This document shows, one piece after another, positions 1-11,299 of a stretch of 64,000 nt of DNA (the stretch's first letter is position 1; each line of letters starts with the position of its first letter). Source of the DNA: Sesamum alatum. Lineage: Eukaryota > Streptophyta > Magnoliopsida > Lamiales > Pedaliaceae. Both the position numbers and the translations under genes were made by a program. The stretch spans positions 19,807,188 through 19,871,187 of the forward strand of contig JACGWO010000012.1 in NCBI GenBank assembly GCA_034509735.1, read 5' to 3'. Below the pieces are notes generated by a model. The model had not been told where the DNA came from and ran no database searches. It saw nothing but the letters and a program-made list of their open reading frames with translations.

Positions 1-1
1 C

Positions 2-658
2 ATGTAGTTCATCTATGTACTCACTAGTTGGGAAGGAAGCACTACCAGTAGTAGAGTTTTACGTGATGCCATAAACCAACCAAAAAGCCTAAGAGTCCCC
101 ATAGGTAATTATTTATATTGAACAATTCTTCATGATTGACCTCAAAGTTTAGACTGCATGGAAACCCCATTTCACATTCATGTTTGTACTTTTTTTCTTA
201 GGTAAGTGTTACTTGTGTGACAAACGCTATACCAACGAAGACGGGTTTTTGACCCCATATAGAGGTGTTAGATATCACTTGAAGGAATAGGATCGTGGCG
301 CCATCGGACCTCAGAATAAAGAAAAACTGTTCAATTTGAAGCACTCTTCTACGAGGAATGTTATAGATCGTATGTTTGGGTTGTCAAAAGTGCGTTGCGG
401 GTATATTGAGAAGTCCATCTTTTTTATCCTATCAAGGTTCAAAGTAGAATAATCATGGCTTGCTGTTTACTGCACAATTTCATTCATAATGAGATGTCAG
501 ATGATCGGATTGAACTTGAAATTGTTGAAACAAACGAACCGGGGTCTGACTCATATGCTGATTTTGTTTCAACTATTGATACCAATCCGGATTGGTCCAG
601 TTGGCGATATGAACTGGCAACAACTATGTATAATGAGTGGTTGAATTGCAACGGGTGA
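2..658 (+). pseudogene. PIF/Harbinger (HARBI1-like) transposase remnant, copy 1
   Basis: This is the C-terminal half of a HARBI1-like DDE nuclease; the N-terminal part lies outside the window. The first exon gives a FIYVLTSWEGS block followed by SRVLRDAINQPKSLRVP, which carries the second catalytic Asp. An intron-like gap follows to about 200. The next block has TNEDGFLTPYRGVRYHLKE, then NVIDRMFGLSK, and a last open stretch (455-658) begins with the CLLHNFI motif typical of the family's end. It is dead: TAG at 5-7, TAG at 288-290, TAA at 450-452 and a frameshift near 453. The position that is Glu in the second copy (VIERCFG, near 49640) is Asp here (codon 366-368). A Myb/SANT ORF follows on the same strand, the usual two-gene PIF/Harbinger layout. 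Confidence 0.85.
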
Positions 659-935
659 AATTTGTTACAGATGTTATATGACCTAACTAAACACTAGTAC
701 TTTCATTTCTCCAAACGTTAAAACTTTTAGAATGATGACTCCATTGTAATAATTCGTAATTCATCAATTGCATGTAACGTTGTGAGTGTAAGTGTGTTAA
801 TTTGAGAAATCCTTGTGAATGTTGTCTTTGTATTTTTCCTTGCCTAATTTGTATAATGTTTGCATAGTCCAATTTATTAAAGCACTATTTTTCTTCGTTG
901 TATTTTGAATTAAGTATGTTCACATGTGTTTTTAA

Positions 936-1650
936 TGAGTAAGAACATGATAACCGTGGATGAGCATAACATCTGGGATGACTACATTAAGGTAAATATC
1001 CCTAATGAAAATACTGTTTCATAGACTGGATCCTCTTACTCTAGGATACACTGATACGCATATCAAATATCTAAAGTTTAGATTGGATTTAATTTTTGAA
1101 TAGGTGGATCTAACAGCTAATCCACGCGCTTTAAATCATGGTTGTATTTTCCTATGTAGCCTGAAATATTTAGAAAAGATAGAGCTACTAGGGAACAAGT
1201 TGAGGATGTCACTGATGTTGCACACATTGTTCGAAATGAGGAGGTACATGAAACACAAAACTACTATGTGCCAACGGCAGAGTGGAATCCTGACTTAGGA
1301 TTTGTGTCTAATGATGCGGACCCACCAAACATCAGACATGAATGTTGATCCAACGTCCAACTCGTCCAATGTCCCAAAAGGAACAGATAATAGCGCCTAG
1401 AAGCGTAAGCGTAGCAAAGTGGCCCCCGAGGAAAGGTTGGTAGAAATGGTAAGTACATTCTTTTAAGATGCTAAAAATCGAATCCGCACACTTACAAGGG
1501 TGTTGTGATGCTATTTCTGAAATTGAAGGCCTTGATGAAAATGAATAGGTTGTCATTGTCCAACGGCTACATAACAATCCAAAGGATATGGAACATTTTT
1601 CTCGTTACCGCCTCATAAGCATGGTCATTTGGTAAGATTTGATGTTGGAT
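936..1650 (+). pseudogene. Myb/SANT-like protein remnant (PIF/Harbinger second ORF), copy 1
   Basis: This is the DNA-binding partner ORF that accompanies plant PIF/Harbinger transposases. The first piece ends VDEHNIWDDYIK before a GT donor at about 993. A second piece from about 1104 has ANPRAL, and after a frameshift near 1176 it reads DRATREQVEDVTDVAH, matching the family's FGKDRATG-E motif. A basic KRKRSKVAPEERLVEM segment lies near 1400 and a last weak block (HNNPKDMEHFFSLPPHKH) near 1570. Stops and frameshifts between the blocks show that it is not functional. It lies about 280 bp downstream of the transposase on the same strand, as in the second cluster at 49-51 kb. Confidence 0.7.
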
Positions 1651-2520
1651 GGTAGGTTCTGTCGCTTATCTGTATTTATCAGCATCATCATCCCATGCAT
1701 TAGACATGTTTTGCACTGTGTGAGTAACCTGAATTGTTCCTTTTGTTGTGGCACTAATTTATGGATTCGACGCTATATTCGGGTGTTTTTTATATTATCA
1801 GTCAAGTTTTCATCGTAACCGATAATTTTTAGTTAGGCGCAACTGCCTACAATTGCGGTTGGGGACTTCTTATGTAACGTAATTTGTTGTAGTTCCATAG
1901 TTGGTGTAGTGATTACTCGGCTGCGTACTATATTACGTATTATGTTGTTATGCTATTTGGAGATGGTCTTATACCCTTCGTGCCCGTGTTATATTTCCTG
2001 CTGCCATCCATTTTAGTTATTTTTAGTCTTTTATAGTTCTCCATCTACAAGTTGCACATTATTGTTATCTAATACTTGCATACTAAAACCTTACGCTATG
2101 AGACTGCTTATGGTGAGTATGGACTGCTTTGGAGATCTTGCGGATTCTAAAAATAGAAGTAGTAACCCAAAATGAAAATAGAAGTTAATACAAAACCAAA
2201 TCTACTTTCCATACAAATTCATATACGGATTTCTACAAAATTACCAACACCCACACAAAGTAGGATACCTCCAACACCCACTTCATTAACATACGTCATT
2301 GGAATACATATCCAAAATAGACAACCTTTTGCCCATTACGTACCGACCATCATTGAATGACAAACTTAGTCGAACTAGTTCAAAACACTGACAACTAATT
2401 AGGCGCACCAATTATATTAGAGCAAACATGTCCGAACAAACATAATTATCAAATGGGAATTACGTTTCAACCAAAAAATACCAATCTAAGAAAAACGAAC
2501 CGATAACCACCCCAACATCT
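1651..2520. other. Non-coding DNA, probably decayed transposon flank
   Basis: No long open frame, exon-like block or clear inverted repeat is visible. The position between plus-strand and minus-strand SANT-like remnants suggests decayed Harbinger sequence. Confidence 0.4.
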
Positions 2521-2523
2521 TTT

Positions 2524-3190
2524 TCAGCTCGATTTATTGTCTGTGGAGACCAAGTTAACGACTGCAGTGTCTTCATCCCAACTCTCTCTAACAATATTTA
2601 TGTTGTCTTCGTCTCCATTAGACCCGTATGAATCCCCGCTTGAAATAGAATATACTTCATGATCGTTGGGGCCTGAACTGGCCACTTCGTTGGTCTCAAG
2701 TATCATCTTGAGTTTTTCCCACTCAGGCTCCCCCCTCTAAATGTAAGCGTCAACAAAATGGTTCTCCGAGCATGATAGAGAGTTAATATTTTAAAACATA
2801 TCCTTCAACATACTAATTTCCTGTGTGCTTGAGAAATCGTCCCATACATGAATTAGCGCCCCCAAGTTTCAGGCGAACCATGAACTCTATTCTGCACAGG
2901 ATCCCAATGAAAGACTGGATGCTCAAGTATGATTTAAACATTTGGTAACGAGTCCATAGATGTTTGAGCCTCCATAGATACGTCTTTGGTTTGAATGCCC
3001 TTTTCAGCCAGCGTGATGACACCTTCGACGAACTCCAGCGTATATTTATTCGGACGAGCAAGATTGTCTTACTTGTAACCTTGTTCTGCTTGCCCGTACA
3101 ACGCTTTAATGAATGCTTGGTCATTTAGCTTCATCTAACAACTTGAGTGGAAGTATCTCTTATGAGGTTTCTTCTGCGATGAATAGGCCA
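2524..3190 (-). pseudogene. SANT/Myb-like protein remnant, minus strand, cluster 1
   Basis: On the minus strand, reading from about 3190, an interrupted reading frame gives MAYSSQKKPHK and then an EFVEGVITLAEKG block. After frameshifts and stops it reads GEPEWEKLKMILETNEVAS and an acidic Ser/Asp-rich tail ending in a stop near 2524. The block before the acidic tail resembles the NGEPEYEYLTIIFE block of the minus-strand remnant at 52.9-53.7 kb. I infer a SANT/Myb-like transposon accessory protein of the same family. The N-terminal assignment is weak; the tail is clearer. A role in transposition is known only for the family and nothing here looks expressed. Confidence 0.5.
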
Positions 3191-3199
3191 TTTTCAGTA

Positions 3200-3655
3200 A
3201 AAGAGACACAATGATTGGAATGTCAATAAACAAGGACTATGGTCTTCTTCGACCCTTGACTGGTGATATAAGCACTACAACATACAACCTTTATGCTACC
3301 AGCGATTGTTGGTAGACATGGTAGTCATGATCGCAAGGAAAATTTTATTTAATCTTTTTTTTTTTGTAGCAGGTACATGCGGAAAACAAACATGCCTTTA
3401 ACTGCGCTACCACCCTAACACAACAAGATGCTGGTATTTTACCACCAAACTGGTTAACGTTCAAAATTGGACCATTGCATTGAATAACATTTCACTGATA
3501 TATTCCTTCTTTTTTAGATTATTGAAAGATTCGCATAATCTGACAGCTTTCTTTAGAGAGAAAGATTCACATCGCAAAATAGGTGAAACATTTACCATTT
3601 CAATGTAGTCTAGAACATAATGCTATTTTTCGATAAGTATAGCCACATGTAACTA
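3200..3655. other. Non-coding AT-rich spacer
   Basis: No coding signal. It contains a short T-run near 3355 and leads directly into the ~160-bp tandem repeat. Confidence 0.5.
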
Positions 3656-3670
3656 TTATAATAACCAATT

Positions 3671-4175
3671 ACTATTAACACTAATTAAGTTGTTCTTTAG
3701 CCTTCATTATTTTATCTTGGCCCAAGGTTATTTTCTAATGATTAAAACTTTTTCAAAATATGCACATATTAGGAAATAACAAAGTTGACGTGGTAGTCTT
3801 ATATTTTTCAAATTGAACATAACATCCAACTACTATTAACAATAATTAAGTTGTTCTTTAACCTTCAATATTTTATTTTCGCATAATTTTATTTCCTAAT
3901 TATTAAATTTTTTTATAATATGCACATCTTACATAAAGACAAAGTTGACGGTGTAATTTTGTATTTTTTAAGTTGAAAATAATAATAAATTAGTATGAAC
4001 ACTAATTACTTTGTATTTAACCTTAATATTTTATCTTCGCCTTATATTTTTTCTAATTATTAAAGCTTTTTATAATATGCACATCTTACATAAAGATGAC
4101 GTTGCCGTCTTAGTCTTATATTTTTTAAATAGAAACACATGCCATGTTATTAACACTAATTACTTTACCTTAGAC
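3671..4175 (+). repeat. ~160-bp tandem repeat, about 3.2 copies
   Basis: The landmark ACTATTAACACTAATTAAG recurs with small changes at about 3671, 3832, 3992 and 4146, giving a period of about 154-161 bp. Each unit also holds an ATAATATGCACAT.TTA block and a CAAAGTTGACG block at matching offsets. Divergence between units is high, roughly 15-25% by eye, so the array is old. It is AT-rich and non-coding. It could be a local minisatellite or a fragment of a longer satellite array. Confidence 0.8.
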
Positions 4176-4375
4176 CTATAAGAATTAGTAGTCGCCAAAA
4201 AATTGTTACAAACACAATATTGACCGAAAAAATAAAAGGGGACACATAATAGATAACCATTTCATTGGTATATATCCAATAATGTGGAATTATAACGACG
4301 TGTAGTAGTACTAGTACCCAACAAAGACAACATTCAGTGAAAAAGATGAGGTCTTGGTCCCAAACTGAATTATAC

Positions 4376-4391
4376 AAAAATAGGTACTACT
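4376..4391 (+). repeat. Left target-site duplication of the TCTP retropseudogene
   Basis: AAAAATAGGTACTACT here matches AAAAAAAGGTACTACT at 5123-5138 in 15 of 16 bases. The core AGGTACTACT is identical. The two copies bracket the TCTP-derived sequence exactly. Confidence 0.85.
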
Positions 4392-5122
4392 CTCTCTCGC
4401 TCTCTCTGCAAATCTCTTGCTCCCTCTGAACTGAAGCTACTTTATTTCTGTGGGGAAGAGATCCGAGAGCTCCAAACTCTGCCATCATGTTGTTCTATCA
4501 AGATTTGCTCACAGCTGATGAACTTCTCTCGGACTCTTTTCTCTACAAGGAAATTGAGAATGGAGCTCTTTGGGAAGTTGAAGGAAAGTGGGCCGTGAAG
4601 GGTGCAGTCAATGTTGATATTGGTGAAAACCTTTCTGCTGAAGGTGGTGAGGATGAATGAAAGGTGTCGACGACCAAGCTGTTAGAGTGGACAACATTGT
4701 TGACACATTTAGGCCTCAGGAGCAACCTCCTTTTGACAAGAAACAATTTGTTGCCTACATCAAGAAGTACATCAAGTTGTTGCTAGCCAAGCTGGAAGGG
4801 GAGAAGCAAGAGGAATTCAAGAAGACCATTGAGGGGGCAACCAAGTATTTACTTTTTAAGATCAGAGACCTCCAATTTTTTGTGGGAAAGATCATGGGGG
4901 ACGATAGCACGCTAGTGTTTGATTACTACAAGGAAGTGGTGTTGGTCCAATATTCATATACTTCGCCCATGGGTTGAAAGAAATCAAGTATTAAAGTGGT
5001 TGTGGTGTTTCTTGTGGCCATAGGTTTTTTATCGTGTTGATTTTTTCATGATACTAGAACTTATAGAGACTTTGTAACCTGTTTCTCATTTTGGTTTTGG
5101 ATGGTGGTTTTAAAAAAAAAAC
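4392..5122 (+). pseudogene. TCTP: Processed retropseudogene of translationally controlled tumor protein (TCTP)
   Basis: TCTP is a conserved cytosolic protein of about 168 residues. This copy has a CT-rich 5' UTR, an ATG at 4487 ([18 protein letters not shown]) and the hallmark [22 protein letters not shown] and DLQFFVGK segments. The original end ([12 protein letters not shown], then TAA at 4992-4994) is followed by a 3' UTR and an A-rich tract. Plant TCTP genes normally contain introns; this copy has none. A TGA with a frameshift lies at about 4657 and a second frameshift near 4937. The A-rich tail at 5112-5129 and flanking duplications show that it was reverse transcribed and inserted by LINE machinery. 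It is unlikely to make a functional protein. Most of the frame is still readable, so the insertion is not very ancient. Confidence 0.95.
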
Positions 5123-5138
5123 AAAAAAAGGTACTACT
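5123..5138 (+). repeat. Right target-site duplication of the TCTP retropseudogene, abutting the poly(A) tract
   Basis: The second copy of the 16-bp duplication overlaps the end of the A-rich tract, so its first seven A residues could belong to either. The informative part is GGTACTACT. Confidence 0.85.
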
Positions 5139-5339
5139 GCTTTTCAACCATACAAATCCTAAAATAGAAAACCCCACGTCATACATTCATATATTTAACA
5201 TAGCATGCATGATCGACTTCTCATGCAAAAGGTTATATTATATAGCCCCCTAGATAATACTTCGCAATATACTTGAAGGTACTCGAATTTTGGAATTTCA
5301 TTGTTGATTAGCTTGGGTGCTCGACAGAAACATAACTTG

Positions 5340-6068
5340 GACTTGGAGAGGGGTCAGAGGTGGCGTTTAATCGGGCGAGGAATGCCATGAATAGGAAGGA
5401 TGGAATCAACATCATCATTGTTAGAAGCATAGTACTCCTCTAGGAAATGCCAAACCGACGTGTAATCAATCAAAGTATCATCAAGTTGATCAATGTTAGC
5501 TAAAATGATATTCTCAACATTCGACCGCGGGCTTCATCAACCCAACACAGAAGCATGGTGAAGGAAACAATGGAGTCAACATCCCCCTTTCAACAACAAT
5601 AGTGGCATCGGATGGAGAATAATCAAACACAATGCCGATCTAATCAACACATTTCCTCATAGCATTGACATAACATTTTTCAAGCACCATTTTCTAATCA
5701 ACGTAACAAAGATGGCAAGCACAATTACAATCAGAATAAAGTCCATACAAATTACTCAAAGATGCATAAAATATCACCACAGATTAATCGCAACACATCA
5801 TACGATTAAAAGGGTCAGACCTTGATTATCATGTCCCAAACATGATCATCAGCCACAACGTAACGCTCAACCTTGTTACATACAACACCTGATATGTTGA
5901 TAACCCAAGCGAACACCGCATGACATTCCTTAAGCTTCTTAACCTTATTCTGGCCGAAACTATATGAGTGTTTGTTGCAATGTTGCTTGTTAACATCATA
6001 TATCGCACACAAAACTGCATGGCAATTAACTCCGTCTTTGTGGAAGGGCCCATGTTATTTATGTTCAA
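5340..6068 (-). pseudogene. Myb/SANT-like protein remnant, minus strand, cluster 1
   Basis: Read on the minus strand from about 6068, a block ends KLKECHAVFAWVINISG and then VERYVVADDHVWDMIIK. This fits the conserved end of plant Myb/SANT-like domains, where a V-DD--W--YIK motif ends an exon. A further open block at about 5500-5340 reads NIDQLDDTLIDYTSVWHFLE and ends in a stop near 5340. The stretch between them (5520-5815) has many stops and may be a decayed intron. It resembles the remnant at 54.2-54.7 kb (ITANDSIWATLIEV) in position and motif. It is non-functional, and the family assignment rests mainly on one motif. Confidence 0.55.
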
Positions 6069-6074
6069 CTAATG

Positions 6075-8240
6075 CACCCACAAAAGTCATCTCAATTTTA
6101 TTAGACCATTTGGATGTATAGAATAGTCAAGCCTGGTAGAAGTAGTCATCCGAATAGACCATATTTGGTTAATTAAGATTGTTCAAAGGAATCTATTTTT
6201 GGTGATGTGGTTTGTACAAATTAATAGCATGCAGGAGGTTATATTTATATGGGGATTTTCATGTACACTAAGCTTATTGTTCAATGCTCATCTTGCCCAC
6301 TAGATCTCAATGAGTTTTTCTTTTACATATCCTAATATAAGATGGGGCAAATAAGGATTAACAAGTGATAGCATTATAGCCATGAAATCTATACAACAAT
6401 AAGATGTAAATGTTCAATAGCCTACTATACGATTGATGTAAAGAAAGATATAACCCAACGATTTTTACAATTTCCACGTACGACTAGGTCTATCGATAGA
6501 TATTACTAGGTGACCCTAGACCAAACCCGACACATAAAATACCTTTTTACCCAAATTATACCTAAAAAATGACTGGGTCCAGACTGGCTCATTCCCAATG
6601 AATATTGTTTACCTTTTTTCACGGAAAATTTGAAAAAAATTAATGTCACAAACTTTATATTTGCATAAAATAATTGATAACCACTATGAAAACTAATAAG
6701 GGAGTGTTTTTGAATCAAAACTGGATAGTGTTTGTAAAAAAAATTAAAAGCAGATAAAAGTTCAATTGGGTAGCGTTTTGGGGGAAAAAGTAATTCTAAA
6801 ATAATTATAATTCATTCAAGACCATTTTATAGTCATATGTTAAAAAATATTATTTTTACTTAATATTTGTACTTGTCTTTTGTTAATAACAATTATTTTA
6901 CCAAGTCATAAAATAATTTTTTTTTTAGCTCAATTTGTATGTCTGCTCATGGTATCCTGTGCCAACAACCTTATTTACCGGCCAACTACTTGCTATTGAT
7001 TGCTTTGTTCAGTGGATACACAAATGGCCTTCATTATGATTTCACTTGCAAAGGAATTTATTGACAGAAACTTTATGACAAAGAAAGGTGGCTCATAATT
7101 GTAAATGTGGTCACCAACCAGATTTTGGATGTAGAACATTAAAGTCATATTTTGACTTCAATAGTGTTGTCAAAATTGGTAATCAAATAGTGACGATAGT
7201 GGCTCATTGCAGTACTTAATAACAATATATGTAGCCCATGCATTTACCATAATATATACGCGGACAATGGAATGTTATAATCATATTTCACAAACAAAAA
7301 GATGGTTTGTCTCATCACTAAATCCAATTTATAGAAATGTGATTAAAAAAAAAAACTTAAATGCCAAACATTGTTGTCATAATGGCGGTGGTAAAAAAAT
7401 ATTAATGCAATATAATACAATTTTTCTTTACATTTTAGCTTACAAAGTAAGCTATCAAATACACTGTTTTGTGTAGTTTTCAAATCAAAAAATAGAGAAC
7501 AAACCACGTAAGCTAAAATTCCTTCAGATTTAACATAATCAAGATACTGGTACAGCTGGACTACACATTATTTTTAACATAGATAAGTTAGGAAATCTTT
7601 GTTTGCTAACATATTATTTTTTTTATTAATGTGATGATAACTTGGTGAGCCTTGAAGTTGATATCCAGGTTTAATATATTAGTAGGAACCATGTTATTGA
7701 TTTTAAGGATCAAATTTCTATATAATATACCTTTTAGATGCATTTAATACTTTGTTGTAGTAAAGCTAATTGGCGTTCTTATTCTGATTATACCAAATAT
7801 ATTTTCCATCCAAATAGAATACTTAGGATTATTCAGTTTTAACTCTGCCAAGTAGAATAATTAGCAATATACCGAATCTATTTTTCATCCACTATATAAG
7901 TTTATAACGTTTATGACAAGTCAAGGTTTTTTAACTGTTATTTGTTCTGTTTTGTTATATGAGGACTCTAGTTTCGTATGATTCAATGTTGTTTTGTATT
8001 GTTTCTCAATGAGTTCTTATTCTAAATATTATTATGTCAAGCTAGTCGTACGGTTGTAATTTATAGTATTTTGTTCGTATCTTGTGGATGCATTGCTTCA
8101 TCATTCTCTACTTATTAATTTTTTTCCAATTCTCATCATTGTGTAGTTGATCTATGTTATTCCTTTTTATTATATTCACTTGACAAATTGTTGACAAGTT
8201 CTTATTAAAAATATATGACATAATGGTAACCATTTTGACA
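6075..8240. other. 2.2 kb AT-rich intergenic DNA
   Basis: I see no exon-like blocks, RNA gene or convincing terminal repeats. Short ORFs here are low-complexity and AT-driven. The left LTR of the chromovirus should lie in or near this stretch, but I could not match it to the right one. Confidence 0.5.
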
Positions 8241-8284
8241 CAATTTCTCCTCTTAATAAAAATTTTGTCCTTGAAATTTAACTA

Positions 8285-9600
8285 ACTTACCCGCTTTATG
8301 GAATAAATGGAGGTAGTTTTCTCTATATGCTTTTCAACCTCCCAAGTGGCCTCTATTGGAGAATGATGGCTCCACTTCCCTTTTACTACTGGGATCTCCC
8401 TATTCCTCAGTTTTCTTATGCTTCTATCCAAAATCTCTGTGGGCTCTTCCACATACGTTAATTTCTCAAAAATTTCTAGCTTCATGCACAACATTGCTAG
8501 GATCAAATCGGTATCGTCGTAGCATAAAAATATGGAACACATCGTGTATCTGTGACAATTCTGCTATTAATGCTAGTGGATATGCTAGTGTCCAATTTTC
8601 TCCGTAATTTCATATGGCCCAATATACCTCGAACTCAGCATCATTTGCTTGCCAAATCTCAAGATTCCCTTTCATGGGATACCTTCAAAAATACCTTCTC
8701 ACCTATTTCATATTATATCTCCCTCCGGTGTCTATCAATTTAATTTTTCTACTGATCGTAGGCCACTTTCAAACACTGCTTAACTATTTATATCTTTTCC
8801 ATCGTCTCCTGCACCAATTCTGGACCTTCTAGCTGTCGTAATCCCTCAACATTCCAACATACTAGGCTTCGATATCTCATTCCATACAAAGCTTCGTATT
8901 GCATCATACCGATGCTAGAATGAAAACTGTTGTTATATGCAAATTCGATCAATGATAACGATCATCCCAGTTGCCCTCAAACTCCATCGTACAAGTCCTC
9001 ATCATATCTTCCAGGGTCTGAATCGTTCTTTCTGACTGTCCATCTATCGGAGGGTGGAATGTAGTACTAAAATGCAATTTTGTGCCTAATGCCCTTCGTA
9101 AGCTTTCCAAAAAATGTGAAATGAATCGAGGATCTCTATCAGATACAATAGATATTGGCACGCCATGCAATCTTACAATTTCATAAACGTACAACTCAAA
9201 TGACTTATCCAGAGAATTACCTTGTTGTACAAGCAAAAAATAAGCTGATTTCGTCAATCGATCCACAATTTCTTAATAGCGCCATACTTTAAGTGTATGG
9301 GGAAACCCTACGATAAAATCTATAGTGATCTTTTTCCACTTAGATTCTAGAAATTTACCTGTTGGTGCCTGAAGTTCTCCCTTTACTTGCTGACAAATCA
9401 TGCATTTGGCCACAAATTCTGCCACATCTTTCTTCATCACCTGCCACTAGTAGTACGGTCTTAAATTCAAGATGCATCGCATATGGTGCATTTTGAGCTT
9501 CCCGCAAAATCTCCTCTCGTAACCCATCCACATCAGGCACATAAACCCGTCTTCCATTCACTATCTCTCCATCACCCTCATTGCGAAATTACGCTTCTTA
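8285..9600 (-). pseudogene. Chromovirus integrase with chromodomain-type C-terminus (decayed)
   Basis: The integrase N-terminal region (9355-9561) keeps VYVPDVDGLREEILREAQ, but the HHCC zinc ligands are degraded. The core (8949-9266) has MDRLTKSAYF, VSDRDPRF with the second catalytic Asp, and DGQSERTIQTLEDM with the catalytic Glu. A C-terminal piece (8282-8542) reads EILDRSIRKLRNREI and IEATWEVE, as in the tail just before the end of chromovirus pol. Frameshifts separate the parts. The purine tract and expected 3' LTR lie immediately to the left. Confidence 0.85.
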
Positions 9601-9686
9601 CCTTGTTTCATTCTCTCCAGCATCCACAATAAGAAAAGGTTTCGAGTTTGTGCTTTTCAAATTTTATCCACAATGTTCGGCTTAAG

Positions 9687-10890
9687 CTATAAGGTTGCCA
9701 ACGAACCCGCCACATGATCAACCGCTAATTTCACATTCATATATCTCATTTCTAATAGCAATGTCAGATTGTGACTCCCCAAATTGGCTAAGGTGCTTGA
9801 ATTCTTTTTACTTAAGACATCTGCTACTACATTCGCCTTTTTAAGTTGGTAATCAATAGTACAATCACAATCCTTTAACAATTCTATCCACATTGTTTGT
9901 CTCAAATTCAACTCCTTCTGCGTCAAATATATTTCAAGCTCTTATGGTTAGTGAAGATCTAAAATTTTTCGTCATACAAATAGTGCCTCCTAAATCTTTA
10001 CTACATGCACAATTGCTACTAATTTCAAGCCATGTGTGGGGTAATTGAACGCATGGGGTCCTCGGTTGACCAGATGCATAAGCAATTACCTTCCCATTTT
10101 GCATCAATACACATCCCAAACCTTATTTGGATGCATATATATACACTATGTATCCACTTCCACTAGACGGTAAAACCAAAATCGGAGTTGAGTGGCGGTG
10201 GATACGTAGTGTATATATTGTTGAGTCTTGTGAAACACTACCCCCTTTCTTAATAACTTTGTCAAAGGACCAACAATTATGGAGAAACCCTCAACAAATC
10301 TCTTGTAATACCCAGCTAGTCCCAAGAAACTTCATACTTCAGCCACATTCTTCGGTACTCTCCATTCAATAATATCTTCACTTTTGTAGGGTCAGACATT
10401 ACCCCATCCTCAGATATCGCATGTCCTAGGAAAACCACCTGATTTACCCAAAATTCACACTTGCTTAACTTAGCATATAACTCTAATCTTTCAAATTTTG
10501 CAACACTATTCTCATATGTTGTTCATGCTCCTCCCTATTCCTCGTGTACATCAAGATGTCATCTATAAAAACGATTATAAATTGATCTAAGTACTTTTGG
10601 AATGGCAATTCATTAATGCCACGAACGTTGCTGATGCATTTGTTAACATAAATGGCATCACCAAAAAACTCATAATGACTATAACGAGTACAAAAGGTTG
10701 TTTTGCTATATCCTTCTTAGCTATTCTCAATTGTCAATAACCAGACCTCAGATAGATCTTTGAAAATGTTGTAGCCCCCTTCAACTAGTCTAGCAGGTCA
10801 TCAATTTTCGGTAGTGGATATTTATAATTCACTGTCACCTTATTCAATTGGTAGTAATCGATGCACAATCTCATACTACCATCCTTTTTT
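9687..10890 (-). pseudogene. Chromovirus reverse transcriptase and RNase H (decayed)
   Basis: The RT finger/palm region has IYLRSGY-QLRIAKKDI near 10700 and the catalytic box as FIDDILMYT at about 10543-10568, so the usual YxDD is FIDD here. RNase H follows, with MGCVLMQNGKVIAYAS at 10070-10119 and [18 protein letters not shown] at about 9800, the typical end of the domain. Stops and frameshifts break the frame repeatedly between 10100 and 10890. The enzyme copied the element RNA in cytoplasmic particles; this copy is inactive. Confidence 0.85.
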
Positions 10891-10892
10891 TT

Positions 10893-11294
10893 TCACAAAT
10901 AACACTGGTGCTCCCCACGGGTGAAGTACTCAGTTTGATGAGTCATCAGGGAACACTTCAAGAATGTCTCTCTTATAGGAATTTCTAGCAAAGTTGGGTT
11001 TACCTTCTCAGTATCTATCACATGGGCCAAATTTGCCTCACATCCTTCTAACATCAATCGTCTCGCCTCTAGGGCTGATATTACACAGACTGGCACCACT
11101 TGTCGATCCCCCACAAATACTACTTCTTTCTTATAACAATCAACAACTGCTTTATGTTGTGCTAACAAATCCATCCCCAAGATTACATCAAACACCTTCA
11201 GGTCTATCACTACTAAATCTACTGGTAAATTTACATCTCCAATCCTCACTAAGCTTCCCTTCCTAACACTATTCACTATCGCACCTCCTCTCAC
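10893..11294 (-). pseudogene. Chromovirus aspartic protease region, C-terminal part
   Basis: A 133-codon open stretch contains LPVDLVVIDLKVFDVILGMD, the conserved strand and ILGMDLL motif after the retroviral-type protease active site, then AVVDCYKKEVVF. It runs into the N-terminal side of RT near TEYFTRGEHQ. The upstream part with the DSGA-type active site lies in decayed sequence near 11350-11430, where LIDHSSTH can be read in place of the expected active-site motif. The frame is open here but disconnected from gag and RT. Confidence 0.8.
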
Positions 11295-11299
11295 GGGCT

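Noticed and set aside
7548..7575. CTGGTACAGCTGGACTACACA as a possible left LTR end of the chromovirus
   Set aside because: It resembles the right LTR end only in jumbled order and orientation, and the following bases do not match.
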